From Ophiosphaerella korrae (Eukaryota; Ascomycota; Dothideomycetes; Pleosporales; Phaeosphaeriaceae), in NCBI GenBank assembly GCA_028456385.1, contig JALNQF010000104.1, forward strand, positions 62,001 to 126,000: a DNA stretch of 64,000 bases, given 5' to 3'. Position numbers and translations under genes: made by a program. This document shows positions 11,586 through 21,993 of the stretch, in pieces. Within the stretch, counting starts at the first letter, position 1; every line of letters begins with the position of its first letter. Below the pieces are notes generated by a model. The model had not been told where the DNA came from and ran no database searches. It saw nothing but the letters and a program-made list of their open reading frames with translations.

Positions 11586-14500
11586 ATGCCGGCACCCTCC
11601 AGCAATGGCCCCCCTTCAGTGTCCTCGGCTCCCTCGGCAACATCTTCCCGGACGCTCGACTCGAGGGGGCCTGGCACCTACGTAGACAATGGGGAGGGAA
11701 GCTCTCAACGACAGAGCCCTGCGTCAAGGCCAAGGACGCGCGCAACGGGTGGCACAGATACGACCTTTGGAGAGGAGCATGACTTTGCACGTCGCAGGCA
11801 GCGCGTTCGTCGATCGGGAGGATTCTTACTGGACTCGAGCTTCCCTAGTGGCCCACGGAAAGGCCAGCACCAAGAGCAAGCACACACACTAGATGCAAAG
11901 GGGAAACGCAGCTCGCGACGCAGCGAAGCCTCTGCAGGCGATGGACAGCAAGATGATGTTGCGCCTCGCATGAGAAAGACTAGACACGATGCACCGCCTA
12001 GCACACCACAGCCAGCAGCCATCGACCCGAATCAACTCGTGCACATGGCTCTGAGTTTGAGCGATAGTCGAAAGAGGCATATCAGCGCCAGTCCGCTGCT
12101 AGCTCCTCAACCAAGGGCCGCTTCAACTGTCCATCAAGATGGGAGCTTCTCAGCTCATGGTGGTGGCAGCCTGAAACAATACCTAAATGATCAACGGCGC
12201 GCATCACGAAACATCTCCCCCATAGGTGGTAAAGGTTCACCCTCTCGGCATATGCCCACTTCCATGCAGCGAAGCGGATCCATGGCATTCCAAGGCTCCC
12301 AAGCAAATCATCCTTCGGCCGCCACATTTGCCCGCCGAGACAAAGCTCGTGATTATCTCGAACTTCGGATACAATACATGCGACTACTTGACCACTTGCC
12401 GCCACTTAAGCTGGATGCTAATGCGCCAGGCAACTTCTTCATGTCCACAAACAACGTTCCTGGCAGCCCCCAGGTACAGCTCACCCGCGTACCCTCTTAT
12501 GCGGGTAAGCAGCACGAATTGGGCCGCCAATACAATCCTTTACAGTACATTCGCAATAGAAGGAGTAGGGCCCGGGAACGACGAACCCGCGATTACACCC
12601 CCCACGAGTTTACAAATGCAGATGAGGTTCGAGATTGGGTGGATCTTGTCCAGCAACAGTCGAAAAGCCCTAGATACCGCCAAGCCGATCGAGTTCTCCT
12701 ACCAAAATTACATGATGATGATGACCATCATCATCATCAAAGCGGCGCTGAGCCAAACGAACTACCCAGACCTCATAAGGGTTGGGTATTCTCTCCCGAA
12801 GAGCTACTCGCAGATGCCTACTGGCTGGAGCAAGGCGATAACAAGACGATTATTGAAAATCGCCATGGTCGTAAAATCTTCCCACCTAAAGAAATGTCGC
12901 AGACCGATTTTCTACAACCTCGCGCAAGCAAGGAAATTTCTGACCAACGAAGAAAAAGCTGGGTCGAAGGTGTCACAGGTGTTTTAGCTGATCCCGCCAG
13001 TGGTGGCGAAAGCGAGAAAGGCAGTGAGCGTGGTCGTAAACGGAGGCTACTTCCTGCTTTCCGAGCTGATAGCCCAAAACATGGGAAGCATTCTAGGAGA
13101 GGCTCAAGATTTAGAACCAACATCAACAGCGATTCGTCGGACACAGATACTGACTCAGGGAAACGAAACCCTCGTATTGTCGTGGACGAAGACCAAAATA
13201 CAGGTCCACTTGCGCTACAACTAGACAACTTGCTGAAGCAGCAGACTCATGAGACGCAAGCGAATTCCCCAGCTATCATATCGCCTGACACGCCAAACAA
13301 ATGGGGTAGGCATCATGTCGAAGAACCCCAAACCAGGGTCTCAAGAGATTCACTCGAGGTTCCTCGTGTTGGAAACGGATTCCCAAATATGGACCATGCT
13401 GGCGCCTTTAAGTTACCTCCGCGAGTGCGAACAAACGCTACTCTTTCAGGTGATGACACCGAACCTCGATCATCATTTGAAGACCTAGACACGTCGCCAA
13501 ATACGCCGCTTCACCAAAAGCGTTTTTCGCTTATCAGGAGCAACCATTCACCTCCTCTTAGTCGTGATAACTCTATGAGCAGAAAGTCCATGCCAAGCAA
13601 GCTGAACCCTTTCCATTCCCAAGAGAACAGCGAAGACCACGGGCACAGCCATCAACATGACCCAGAGTTGGCAGGGCTGGATAAGAAGCTGCAGTCTCGC
13701 CAAACGAGTGAAGAAATACAGGATAATACTCATGTGGGACACGCTATAATGGCTGCCCCAGGTGCTGTTAAATCATTCCTAGGCCATCGCAAAAATGAAA
13801 GCACCAGCAGTTTGCTTTCTCAAGATAAGATTCGTCGCAGAGATACTCAAGAGCCTCATTCTGCCGTCACTCGTTTCTTTAAAGGGGCCAAACATGAGAG
13901 CTCGAAAGTCGGTGGATTTGTTTTCAGGAGAGATAGGCCAGATGATGAGGACGCGGAAACTGCCTCCGATGCTCTTGCAGTAGAGGATGGTGCAGATACC
14001 TTCATCAAGACCGATCGGCCATCATTTTCTCGATCGGGTACTGCAAGAACGATAGAGAGTGTTATACCTATACAAGATAGTCGCTATCATTTGGATCTCC
14101 CCATGTTCAAACCGGCCCACGAGGTCCCCATTGATAAGAGTAGCAATCTCTTATCTGGCGATCACATTTCGCGGCAGAACCTTGAACGAAAGAGCAGTCG
14201 TTCGCCTCGATTCGATAAACTTGCGCCTCCACGGATGGATCTAGAAAGACTATCTTCGGCGTCATCACAGGGCACATTACATCCCAACCGCAGTCACAGC
14301 CGAGAGCGAGTCAACAAAGTTCTGGCACATCCGGGTAGAGTTGGCCTGGGTGGATTACCTCCTACTTTCCTTCGAGATACAAAAAGTTCGGACAATCTTT
14401 GCCGGAGCAGTTCGAGGCCAACACTAGATGGGAAGCGTCACTGGAGTATTGCTGATGATGACGCTGATGTTCTCCATCGTAAACAGAATGCGAATATGGT

Positions 14501-15098
14501 GACACAAGTTGACATCGCTCGCGTGCGTGCTCTTTTCTTATGCTCAGGTGTCAAAGCGAAAGAGATCAACCGCCGTGCACATACTAAGAGATCACCACCT
14601 CCAGACTTCTTGGCTCGTGCTGCTGCTATCGCCAATGTACAGCTTGTTTCGGTTCCCAGGAAAGAAGAGCACGTTCTTGCCGCTCGAATCTTGATGCGCG
14701 ACCTAGAATCATCAACACGGGCACTAAGCACATCAACACAACAATTCCGTAATAATACAATCAAAGAACTTACAGATCTAATTACGGACCTGAGATCACG
14801 AGTTGACCTGGACCTTATGCCCCGCATTTTTGAGGGCGGAGACACTGCTGTTCGTATCACGAGCGACATATCGGGTCAAGGCCCTTTACGGGTCAAGCAG
14901 ATCACAGACGATATTGATCAGATGCTACGCGCTCGAAGACGCAGGATGCGATGGCTTCGAGGTTTCGGGTGGATGCTGGTAGAGTGGGCACTTGTCACTT
15001 TTCTGTGGTGGGTCTGGCTTGTTGTTGTGTTAATTAGATTTGTGAAGAGAGTGTTTGGATTTGGATGGAAGGTCGTCAGATGGTTGTTGTGGCTTTAG
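11586..15098 (+). CDS. Large disordered protein with C-terminal membrane segment, family not recognised
   Basis: Single open frame of 1170 codons without introns. Most of the protein is Ser/Arg/Asp/His-rich and probably disordered, with possible phosphorylation-type RxxS sites and a His run (DDDDHHHHQS) near residue 380. An ordered-looking segment near residues 395-460 contains KGWVFSPEELLADAYWLE and KTIIENRHGRKIFPPKEMSQ. The last 200 residues look helical (DLESSTRALSTSTQQFRNN; KQITDDIDQMLRARRRRMR). They end in strongly hydrophobic Trp/Val/Leu stretches (WMLVEWALVTFLWWVWLVVV and a second short one), so the protein is probably anchored in a membrane by its tail or a hairpin. I do not recognise the family with certainty. 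It resembles uncharacterised ascomycete proteins, possibly of the Mug-type meiotically up-regulated class, but that is a weak guess. The start is the first ATG, 30-50 bases after a pyrimidine-rich leader. Confidence 0.8.
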   Translation: MPAPSSNGPPSVSSAPSATSSRTLDSRGPGTYVDNGEGSSQRQSPASRPRTRATGGTDTTFGEEHDFARRRQRVRRSGGFLLDSSFPSGPRKGQHQEQAHTLDAKGKRSSRRSEASAGDGQQDDVAPRMRKTRHDAPPSTPQPAAIDPNQLVHMALSLSDSRKRHISASPLLAPQPRAASTVHQDGSFSAHGGGSLKQYLNDQRRASRNISPIGGKGSPSRHMPTSMQRSGSMAFQGSQANHPSAATFARRDKARDYLELRIQYMRLLDHLPPLKLDANAPGNFFMSTNNVPGSPQVQLTRVPSYAGKQHELGRQYNPLQYIRNRRSRARERRTRDYTPHEFTNADEVRDWVDLVQQQSKSPRYRQADRVLLPKLHDDDDHHHHQSGAEPNELPRPHKGWVFSPEELLADAYWLEQGDNKTIIENRHGRKIFPPKEMSQTDFLQPRASKEISDQRRKSWVEGVTGVLADPASGGESEKGSERGRKRRLLPAFRADSPKHGKHSRRGSRFRTNINSDSSDTDTDSGKRNPRIVVDEDQNTGPLALQLDNLLKQQTHETQANSPAIISPDTPNKWGRHHVEEPQTRVSRDSLEVPRVGNGFPNMDHAGAFKLPPRVRTNATLSGDDTEPRSSFEDLDTSPNTPLHQKRFSLIRSNHSPPLSRDNSMSRKSMPSKLNPFHSQENSEDHGHSHQHDPELAGLDKKLQSRQTSEEIQDNTHVGHAIMAAPGAVKSFLGHRKNESTSSLLSQDKIRRRDTQEPHSAVTRFFKGAKHESSKVGGFVFRRDRPDDEDAETASDALAVEDGADTFIKTDRPSFSRSGTARTIESVIPIQDSRYHLDLPMFKPAHEVPIDKSSNLLSGDHISRQNLERKSSRSPRFDKLAPPRMDLERLSSASSQGTLHPNRSHSRERVNKVLAHPGRVGLGGLPPTFLRDTKSSDNLCRSSSRPTLDGKRHWSIADDDADVLHRKQNANMVTQVDIARVRALFLCSGVKAKEINRRAHTKRSPPPDFLARAAAIANVQLVSVPRKEEHVLAARILMRDLESSTRALSTSTQQFRNNTIKELTDLITDLRSRVDLDLMPRIFEGGDTAVRITSDISGQGPLRVKQITDDIDQMLRARRRRMRWLRGFGWMLVEWALVTFLWWVWLVVVLIRFVKRVFGFGWKVVRWLLWL

Positions 15099-15512
15099 GG
15101 AACCACTTTGACTTTGCACCTTTTTGTATAGTACTGCATCGGATGGAGTCGCTTTAGCATTTTAGTACGGCGTTCTGGATAAGTTGATACCATGGGGGGA
15201 AATATTATAGAATCACTATATTGTTGATACAGCTCAGAGAGGCCGTAAACGAACCTCAATATATGGCACGTGACCGAGAGTGAGACAAGTGCACGTCCAC
15301 GCCTCGCGTTACGTCATGTCAAGGTAGGCAACACCAGAACACTTCAACATCGACATCGACTCTTTCCAGACGAGGCCTTCTCACAACCGTCCGTTTATTC
15401 ACCACGTTTAGAATTGTTCGTCCTGCAACTGCTCCACCCCGTCTGTCGCTCTCCGTTGTAAATAATGCTTTGTTGATCCTTAGGTCCCTAACTTTGAACT
15501 AAAGCCACAAAA
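15099..15512. other. Intergenic between same-strand genes
   Basis: Contains the 3' UTR of the large disordered protein gene and the promoter and leader of the channel gene. No additional gene is seen. Confidence 0.5.
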
Positions 15513-18271
15513 ATGGACCTCAACGGTGTGTTCGCAGCCAAAGGTAACAGTACTGATGGTGGAGGATCAGTAAGTCATTGGGACATTTCCGTCGACTTCG
15601 AACTCATCTAATCTAACAAATGTGCTTTATAGTCGAAGAGCCCGTCTTCTCTTGGAGCGGTAGCTGCAGCCTTCATCCCTACAGCGTTAACGGCAACCTT
15701 GTTTACCATCGCTTTCATTCTCATCAGACAAAAGTTTCCAAAAGTCTACTACCCACGAACTTACATTGGTACTATCCCAAAGCAAGATCGTACACCATGC
15801 CAGAGCCGTTCGTATTGGGACTGGTTCCACACGATGAGAGTCGTCCCGGATAAATTTATGCTGTACCACCAGTCACTGGACTCGTACCTTTTCTTGCGTT
15901 TTCTACGCACCCTAATGTTCCTCTGTATTGTGGGTGCATGCATTACATGGCCGACACTGATCCCGGTGAATGCAACGGGCGGAGGAAAATCAACGGAGCT
16001 CAATCGGCTCTCAATCGGCAATGTGAAGAAGAAAAAACATCTTTATGCTCATGCTGTGATTGCCTGGGTATTCTTTAGCTTTGTCATGTTCACTGTGGCA
16101 CGAGAGAGACTATGGCTCATTGGATTGCGGCAAGCTTGGAATCTCTCTACAGCAAATGCGAGAAGACTATCTTCACGTACTGTGCTCTTTCTCTCGGCGC
16201 CAGCGGCAGCACTCGATGAGAGTAACAAGCGACGTTTCTTCGGCAAAGATGCCGTACGTGTGTGGCCGGTGACAAAGGCTGATAAGCTACAGTCTCTGAT
16301 CTCGTCCAGGGATTCACATGTAGAAGAGCTCGAATCAGCGGAGTTGTCACTCATACTGAAAGTTGATGAAAAGGGCAGAGCGAGGGAACTTAAGAATAGA
16401 CGCCGGAGCATCACATACGAGAGTCTTTCCCATAGATTGAGGGATTCCCTACGCCCCACGCATCGATTGAAGACACCACCTGTCGGTAAACAAGTCGACA
16501 GTATCCGCTGGTTTCGCGACCAAATTAAGAAAAAGGAAAAAGAGATTGAAGAATGTAAAGATTCCAACGAGAATGTTATTGGTGATGGCGGTGCAGCAGC
16601 AGTGTTCATCGAGTTTCACACCCAAGCCGCTGCCCAACGAGCGTGTCAACAGGTTGCTTCGGCAGGTGTTTTATCATTGACCCCTCGTTACACTGGAGTC
16701 ATGCCTAAAGAAGTCATTTGGAAGAATTTGACATTGCCTCCGGCGCATAGGATATCTCAGCAGAGTATTGCTCTCGTGCTGGTTGTTGCAACTATCATTT
16801 TCTGGTCTATCCCAGTATCCCTCGTTGGCGCTGTCTCAAACATTGGCTATCTTGCAGAAAACTTCAGGTGGCTTGCGTTTCTCAACGACCTCCCTCCTTC
16901 TATTATGAGTCTGCTCTCGGGTCTGTTGCCGCCATTACTTCTCAGCTTGTTGGCGTCATATGTGCCTAATATATTCCGGTGTAAGTAACTTGATTATACG
17001 TGGAGAAATTTACGCTAATTCGTGTAGACATCTTCAAGACGTTTGGTGAGGCGACCAATACTTCGGCGGAACTCAAAGTTCTAAAATGGTACTTTGTTTT
17101 TCAGGTGCTACAGGTTTTCCTCATTACTACTCTAGCCTCTGGAGCCGCTGCCGTGGTATCTCAGGTTGCCAATAACCCCACTTCTGTCCCCCAACTACTC
17201 GCCGAAAAGCTACCGAGCGCGTCAAATACATATCTTACTTACTTCGTCATCCAAGGGTTGAGCAATGCTCCAAGCAATGTGCTCAACTATTCCGACGTAC
17301 TATCATATGCCTTCTTCGATAAGTTTTTTGACAAAACCCCACGACAGAAGTATACCCGATACACGTACTTGAGGGGTATGCAGTGGGGAAAATTGTTTCC
17401 GAAGTACGTCAACTTCGTCATCATTGGTAAGAAGTTTCTTCAGTCTAGTAACACTTATGTCTGACTTCACTTAGCAATTGCATACTCTTGCATTGCACCT
17501 TTAGTTCTGGGTTTCGCCGCTATTGGCCTTGGATTATTCTACTACAGTTACCGATATATGCTTTTGTTTACGGTTCAGCCTAAAATTGATACCAAAGGGC
17601 ATTGCTACACTTTAGCATTGCAGCAGATTCTCACGGGCGTCTACATTGCCGAGCTTTGTCTCATCGGTCTCTTCAGTTTGCGAAAAGCGACAGGCCCCTT
17701 AACAATGATTATTGCCCTCTTCGTCACCACCATTCTCTTTAATTTCGCAATGGACAGATACCTTGGGCCGCTTGAACAATTTCTTCCTGCCAATCTGGCT
17801 CTTGAATCTGAGAGTGGTGAGCAAACTCCTTTGCTTTCCGCGGCAGAGGCGGGTGAGTCAGATGCGGTGCGTAACACGGAGTCTAATATCCAGCGCATGA
17901 GTGACCGTACACGAGTTCCGGCCAAAGTTATCACACCACTTGCAGAATTCTTACAGCCGCACATCTTTGCAAGCCATACTGCTATGAAACGCTGGCTCCA
18001 TGAAGGCGATTATAACTTAGATGACCCACCAGAGTATGGCGAGGAGGAGGTGAAAAAAGCTTACCTGAACCCAGCTTACACGAGCAAGACGCCTGTTGTG
18101 TGGTTGGCAAGGGACAAAATGGGTGTTAGCGAGAATGAAGTCACAGAGAACAAGGACGCTGGTATCCAGTGTAGTGATAAGGGGGCGTGGCTTGATCAAA
18201 AAGGTAAAGTGATATGGAGTGTAGACAACTTTGAGGAAGTGCCAGTGTTTAAGCAAGGGATAGGATGGTAA
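15513..18271 (+). CDS. CSC1/OSCA1-like calcium-permeable stress-gated channel
   Basis: Four exons: 15513-15569, 15633-16980, 17028-17426 and 17475-18271, giving 866 residues. Every join keeps frame (GTAAGT...ATAG; GTAAGT...GTAG; GTAAGA...TTAG). The first 19-codon exon lies outside the long open frame and supplies the start. The N-terminal helix (AAFIPTALTATLFTIAFILI) and two more TM segments form the late-exocytosis/Rsn1-type N-terminal block. A cytosolic loop of about 300 residues carries the RNA-recognition-like domain typical of the family (AAVFIEFHTQAAAQRACQ). The DUF221 pore region follows, with SIPVSLVGAVSNIGYL, LPPSIMSLLSGLLPPLLLSL and YFVIQGLSNAPSNVLNY. The last 190 residues are hydrophilic and cytosolic. 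OSCA/TMEM63 proteins are osmosensitive or mechanosensitive cation channels of the plasma or internal membranes. Length is normal for fungal Csc1-like proteins. Confidence 0.9.
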
Positions 18272-18684
18272 AATCCCAACTCAGATAAATATAGATTGAC
18301 CACAATCCATCTAGGCGTTTTAGATAACTCAATATTTATTAATACTAAGGACCACGGTCGTGGTAATGGATATGAATCGACCATAGGAGCCTGGCTATAC
18401 AGGCTGATTGCGGCCCAGCCCCGCATTAAACTACGAGAGACAATTACTCGCTACCAAAAGAGAACGTCTCAGGCCATCCGAAAGTATTGATCGGCACAAT
18501 GACGTATTTGCCCCTTGCTCACGACATCCAAGTCCCCTTTGAGATGGTAATCTAATCCAAACCTTGAAACCTCCTTTATCTACCAAAGGCATTTGTTTAC
18601 ATTGTTATATGAGAGCTCTCAACAGTTACGCACGTTTTTAACTGTTCCAACAACTCTCGTTTCGCTGACAAAGACGGCTCAACC
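18272..18684. other. Intergenic
   Basis: 3' flank of the channel gene and leader of the next gene. No gene recognised. Confidence 0.5.
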
Positions 18685-19704
18685 ATGTCATCACGCAGAT
18701 CCGGTCGCGCCAAAGCCCCGGTAAAGTACACTTCAGACTCCGAGGATTCGGACTTTGGTGGAAAAAAGCCCACAAAGAGCGCAACCAAGGCGACGCCAAA
18801 GAAGCGCACGAAAGCCGAACAAGATCCTACCACAGCAGACACAAATGCAACACCGAAGAAGCGCACGAAAAAGGACCCTGAAGTGCTCGCGGCTGAGTAT
18901 TCGGCCAAGGCGCAAGCGCAAGAGGAAAAGGCGCAAAAAGCACAGCACAAGAAAGCCTGGCAAGATTGGCTTGAGGCGCACGATGCGGGTGGGCAGCTAC
19001 TGGGTGAAGAGCCTTCGCGAGAAGATAGTATTACTCAAACCGACAGTCTCAAGAAGTACGGGTTGAAGAAGGAGGAGCTGGGAAGCCTGGAACATTTCGA
19101 GGGGAGGAATCCACTGCACAACAACACGATTAGACTCTTTCTTGAAGAAGAAGTAAGGAGATTGGCGTTTAGGAAATATGGAATGCTCGATGGTGCCGAG
19201 GGAGGGGATGATAAGGTGCTGAAGAGAGGGGAGGCAATTTGGAAGAATGAGTGCGCACACTGTTGAAATCGGAGTAGGAGATGTGATGCATGCTGACTAC
19301 GAAGCTATAGGCACAAAGATGATGTTGAGGCTGAATATCAACAGAAGAATGGAGCGTCGAAGACACCAGAGAAGCCGACGAAAGGAAAGACGCCCAAGCA
19401 GAAATGGGCTGTGTACATCGAGTCACACGCCCTGTCTGGAGCTGATGCTTTCAAAAAAGATGAGCCCCAAGGGGCCATCAATCAATCCAATTGTAAAGCT
19501 GAGTTTGGACTGTTGCCAGGTGACCTAGCGGTCTTGCAGTACTACCCGAAACCGAAACCAAAATATGGTAAGGTTGCGAAGATGTTCGATCCTAGCGAAG
19601 TGAAGAATCTGGCATACAGAAAGCGCGCGGTAATAGCTGGAGTGGATGAAAATGACACGGAGCTTCTGGAGAAGGGCAAGGACTTGTTCGAGGAAGAAAA
19701 GTAG
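18685..19704 (+). CDS. Basic protein with XPA C-terminal-like segment
   Basis: Two exons, 18685-19250 and 19311-19704, encode 319 residues. The 60-base intron (GTGCGC...CTATAG, GCTGAC branch site) removes the stop after the first open frame and restores a long second frame. The N-terminus is Lys/Ser-rich with a duplicated TPKKRTK motif at about residues 36 and 53, a probable nuclear signal. An Ala/Lys/Gln-rich helix follows. Residues about 115-165 (LKKYGLKKEELGSL...FEGRNPLHNN...RLFLEEEVRRLAFRKYG) resemble the XPA/Rad14 C-terminal fold, where a Lys-x-Asn-Pro segment precedes a helix with aromatic residues. No XPA zinc finger is seen, so this is not Rad14 itself. The C-terminal half has a second globular-looking region (NCKAEFGLLPGDLAVLQYYP). 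A role in DNA repair or DNA binding is a guess. Confidence 0.65.
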
Positions 19705-20007
19705 TAGGGAACTGTGATACTGCAAGACAAGAAGGGGGATCGACAGTGTCACAAATGGGCAAGTGGATATGGGTATATGCGTTGACCAGACATGACATCA
19801 ATTAAGACATTCGCAGATTGAAGATTGAGGATGATGTTTTCATTGGCGTGAGGGGTATCTCAGCCATGTTGGCACACACTGTTTACCTGCACCATGCGTT
19901 CGCCGCTTTCAATGCTAGTGAGAGTGCAGAAGAGAGTAAAATCGAGAGATCCGAGAAACCACGCCATTGACCATCCATATTCCCATTTTGCCACACACCA
20001 GCCACGC
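19705..20007. other. Intergenic between convergent genes
   Basis: Shared 3' flank of the XPA-C-like gene (plus) and eL21 (minus). No gene recognised. Confidence 0.5.
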
Positions 20008-20663
20008 TCAAATGGTTGTCTCATAAGGTACCGGTACGATGTTCTCTGGCTTGCTCTCTGTCAGGCTGACGGTATGTGCGCCCCGGGGTTGGGCAGGGAT
20101 GCGCTTGAGCTGCTGGGGCTCGCCAGTCTCCTTAGCCTTCTGTTGCTTGGCGAAGTTGGCCTTGACGCGCTTGAGGAAGTCCTCTCGCGAGCGGGAGTGG
20201 CGGACGTGCTCGATTCGGACGTTGATGCGCTTCTCCATGTAGCGGTTGCCGACCTGCTTCTGAAGGATGACGCCGACAGCCGACTTGGTAACATTGTAGA
20301 CGATGCCGGTCTTGCCGTGGTAGACCTTGTAGGGCATACCCTTCTGGACAGCACCTGCGCAACTGTGAGCCCTCGGCCTCGTGTTGATATCTATGCCGGC
20401 TGTGTGGGGTGTGCGTACCGTTTGCTACGACATCGACGATATCACCGACCTTGTACTGCTTGAGGTAGGTCGAGAGCGGGATCTGGAAGCATGTTCGTAT
20501 CAATTGCGTCTGCAGCGTTGGGTCGGCGGCTTCTTACCATTCCACGCTTCTTGAAGTCCCTTGAGAAACTGCACCGCTGCGTCAGTCGCCGTGGCCGCGG
20601 ATGGTAGGATGTGTATACTCACGCATAGCGCGTACCCGCGCGGAGACCTGCGGCGTGACCCAT
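20008..20663 (-). CDS. rpl21: 60S ribosomal protein eL21
   Basis: Four coding exons on the minus strand: 20663-20623, 20568-20538, 20482-20419 and 20354-20008, giving 160 residues, the usual length of eL21. The spliced product starts MGHAAGLRAGTRYAFSRDF and continues with GMIPLSTYLKQYKVGDIVDV, then KGMPYKVYHGKTGIVYNVTK and RINVRIEHVRHSRSREDF. All of this matches eukaryotic L21. eL21 is a structural protein of the large ribosomal subunit. The tiny first exons (41, 31 and 64 bases) are typical of ribosomal protein genes in these fungi, and all introns have GT/AG borders (GTGAGT, GTAAGA, GTACGC). The gene is divergent from uS4 with 188 bp between the two start codons. The 189-codon plus-strand frame over this locus is an antisense shadow. 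Confidence 0.95.
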
Positions 20664-20851
20664 TGTGAGAGATTTGGTGGGGGGTTGTTAGTGCGGTGAT
20701 GTTCGTGAAGTTCCATCTTCTGAATTTCGTCCACGTCCGCGCTGCAGTGCTGCTAAGCGAGCATCTTGGCGGGCCCGTGCGCACACCACATTTTCGAACT
20801 CGCGCCCGCGAACTTCGACTCTGATTCCGACAACCCCAATCGCCAGCAAAC
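20664..20851. promoter_or_regulatory. Shared divergent promoter of rpl21 and rps9
   Basis: Only 188 bp separate the start codons of two divergent ribosomal protein genes, so both 5' leaders and core promoters must lie here. The tract is GC-rich around 20730-20815. It is expected to coordinate 60S and 40S subunit protein expression; no specific factor site was assigned. Confidence 0.6.
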
Positions 20852-21610
20852 ATGGTCGCCCGTTCCTACTCCAAGACGTATTCCGTCCCTCGCCGTCCTT
20901 TCGAGTCCGCTCGTCTGTACGTATTGCCCTAGGCCACTGAGCGAGAGCGTGCTCCGCTTATGTCTGGGACTTCTGGTTAATGCTTGGTTAGGGACACTGA
21001 GCTGAAGCTCGTGGGCGAGTTTGGTCTCCGCAACAAGCGCGAGGTCTGGCGAGTCCAGCTGACTCTGTCCAAGATCCGTCGTGCTGCTCGGTGAGTGTCT
21101 TCCCGCTGAAGTGCGCTGTCCCAATGCTGACTGCCCCCACCCAGTTCGCTCTTGACCCTGGACGAGAAGGACCCCAAGCGTCTCTTCGAGGGAAATGCTC
21201 TTATTCGCCGTCTCGTCCGTGTCGGTGTCCTCGACGAGGGCCGCATGAAGCTCGATTACGTCTTGGCCCTGAAGATTGAGGACTTCTTGGAGCGCCGTCT
21301 CCAGACTTGCGTCTACAAGCTCGGTCTCGCCAAGTCCATCCACCACGCCCGTGTCCTGATCCGCCAGCGCCACATCCGGTACGCATGCACATGACGCCTT
21401 TTGCAGCCGTGTTGCTAATAGCATTCTAGTGTCGGCAAGCAGATTGTCAACGTTCCCTCTTTCATGGTCCGCCTTGACTCCCAGAAGCACATCGATTTCG
21501 CCCTGACCTCGCCATTTGGTGGAGGACGCCCTGGCCGTGTAAGGAGGAAGAAGGCCAAGGCTGCCGAAAAGGGTGATGATGATGAGGGCGGTGATGAGGA
21601 CGAGGAGTAG
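20852..21610 (+). CDS. rps9: 40S ribosomal protein uS4 (S9)
   Basis: Four exons: 20852-20916, 20992-21090, 21145-21378 and 21430-21610, giving 192 residues. The product begins [20 protein letters not shown] and contains the S4 RNA-binding domain ([40 protein letters not shown]). It ends in a Lys/Arg-rich then acidic tail ([12 protein letters not shown]) typical of fungal S9. uS4 is an early assembly protein of the small subunit and contributes to decoding accuracy. All three introns have GT/AG borders and preserve frame. The 319-codon minus-strand frame across this locus is an antisense shadow. Confidence 0.95.
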
Positions 21611-21993
21611 ATGTCTCACCAAAAGGAATGAATTACGGATGACCGGCGTTGGGCATGACGGATGAAAGCATTCGAGACAGCTGCTCTGTCTTCGCGTTAT
21701 GATATCCTGCATGGGTCTCGGCTGGTGGGCTCGCTACATTTATTACACGTAGCTGATGTCCGCCAAAAATCTTCAATTGCCATCTCCATCTTTGCCAACT
21801 CTGAAATTGCACATCAATCGGTTTGAGTGCTCAATTGGTCTTTTCGAGTGCACCACATGCTAACTACTAGTCGTCCCTCTGCCTTCTGCTCGCTCTTATG
21901 ACCATACCCTGTTCGTTTCAACTAGGCTAATTATAAATTTTGGTCTATTTTAGTTGCTCGCCGTTCTTCAACCTGAGCTGTCTCTATGCTGAG
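21611..21993. other. Intergenic between convergent genes
   Basis: 3' flanks of uS4 (plus) and deoxyribose-phosphate aldolase (minus). No gene recognised. Confidence 0.5.

Noticed and set aside
19894..20463. 189-codon plus-strand frame
   Set aside because: Antisense to the eL21 exons; its Leu/Asp/Val bias comes from the codon usage of the ribosomal gene.
20753..21712. 319-codon minus-strand frame
   Set aside because: Antisense shadow of the uS4 gene, whose spliced product is unambiguous.
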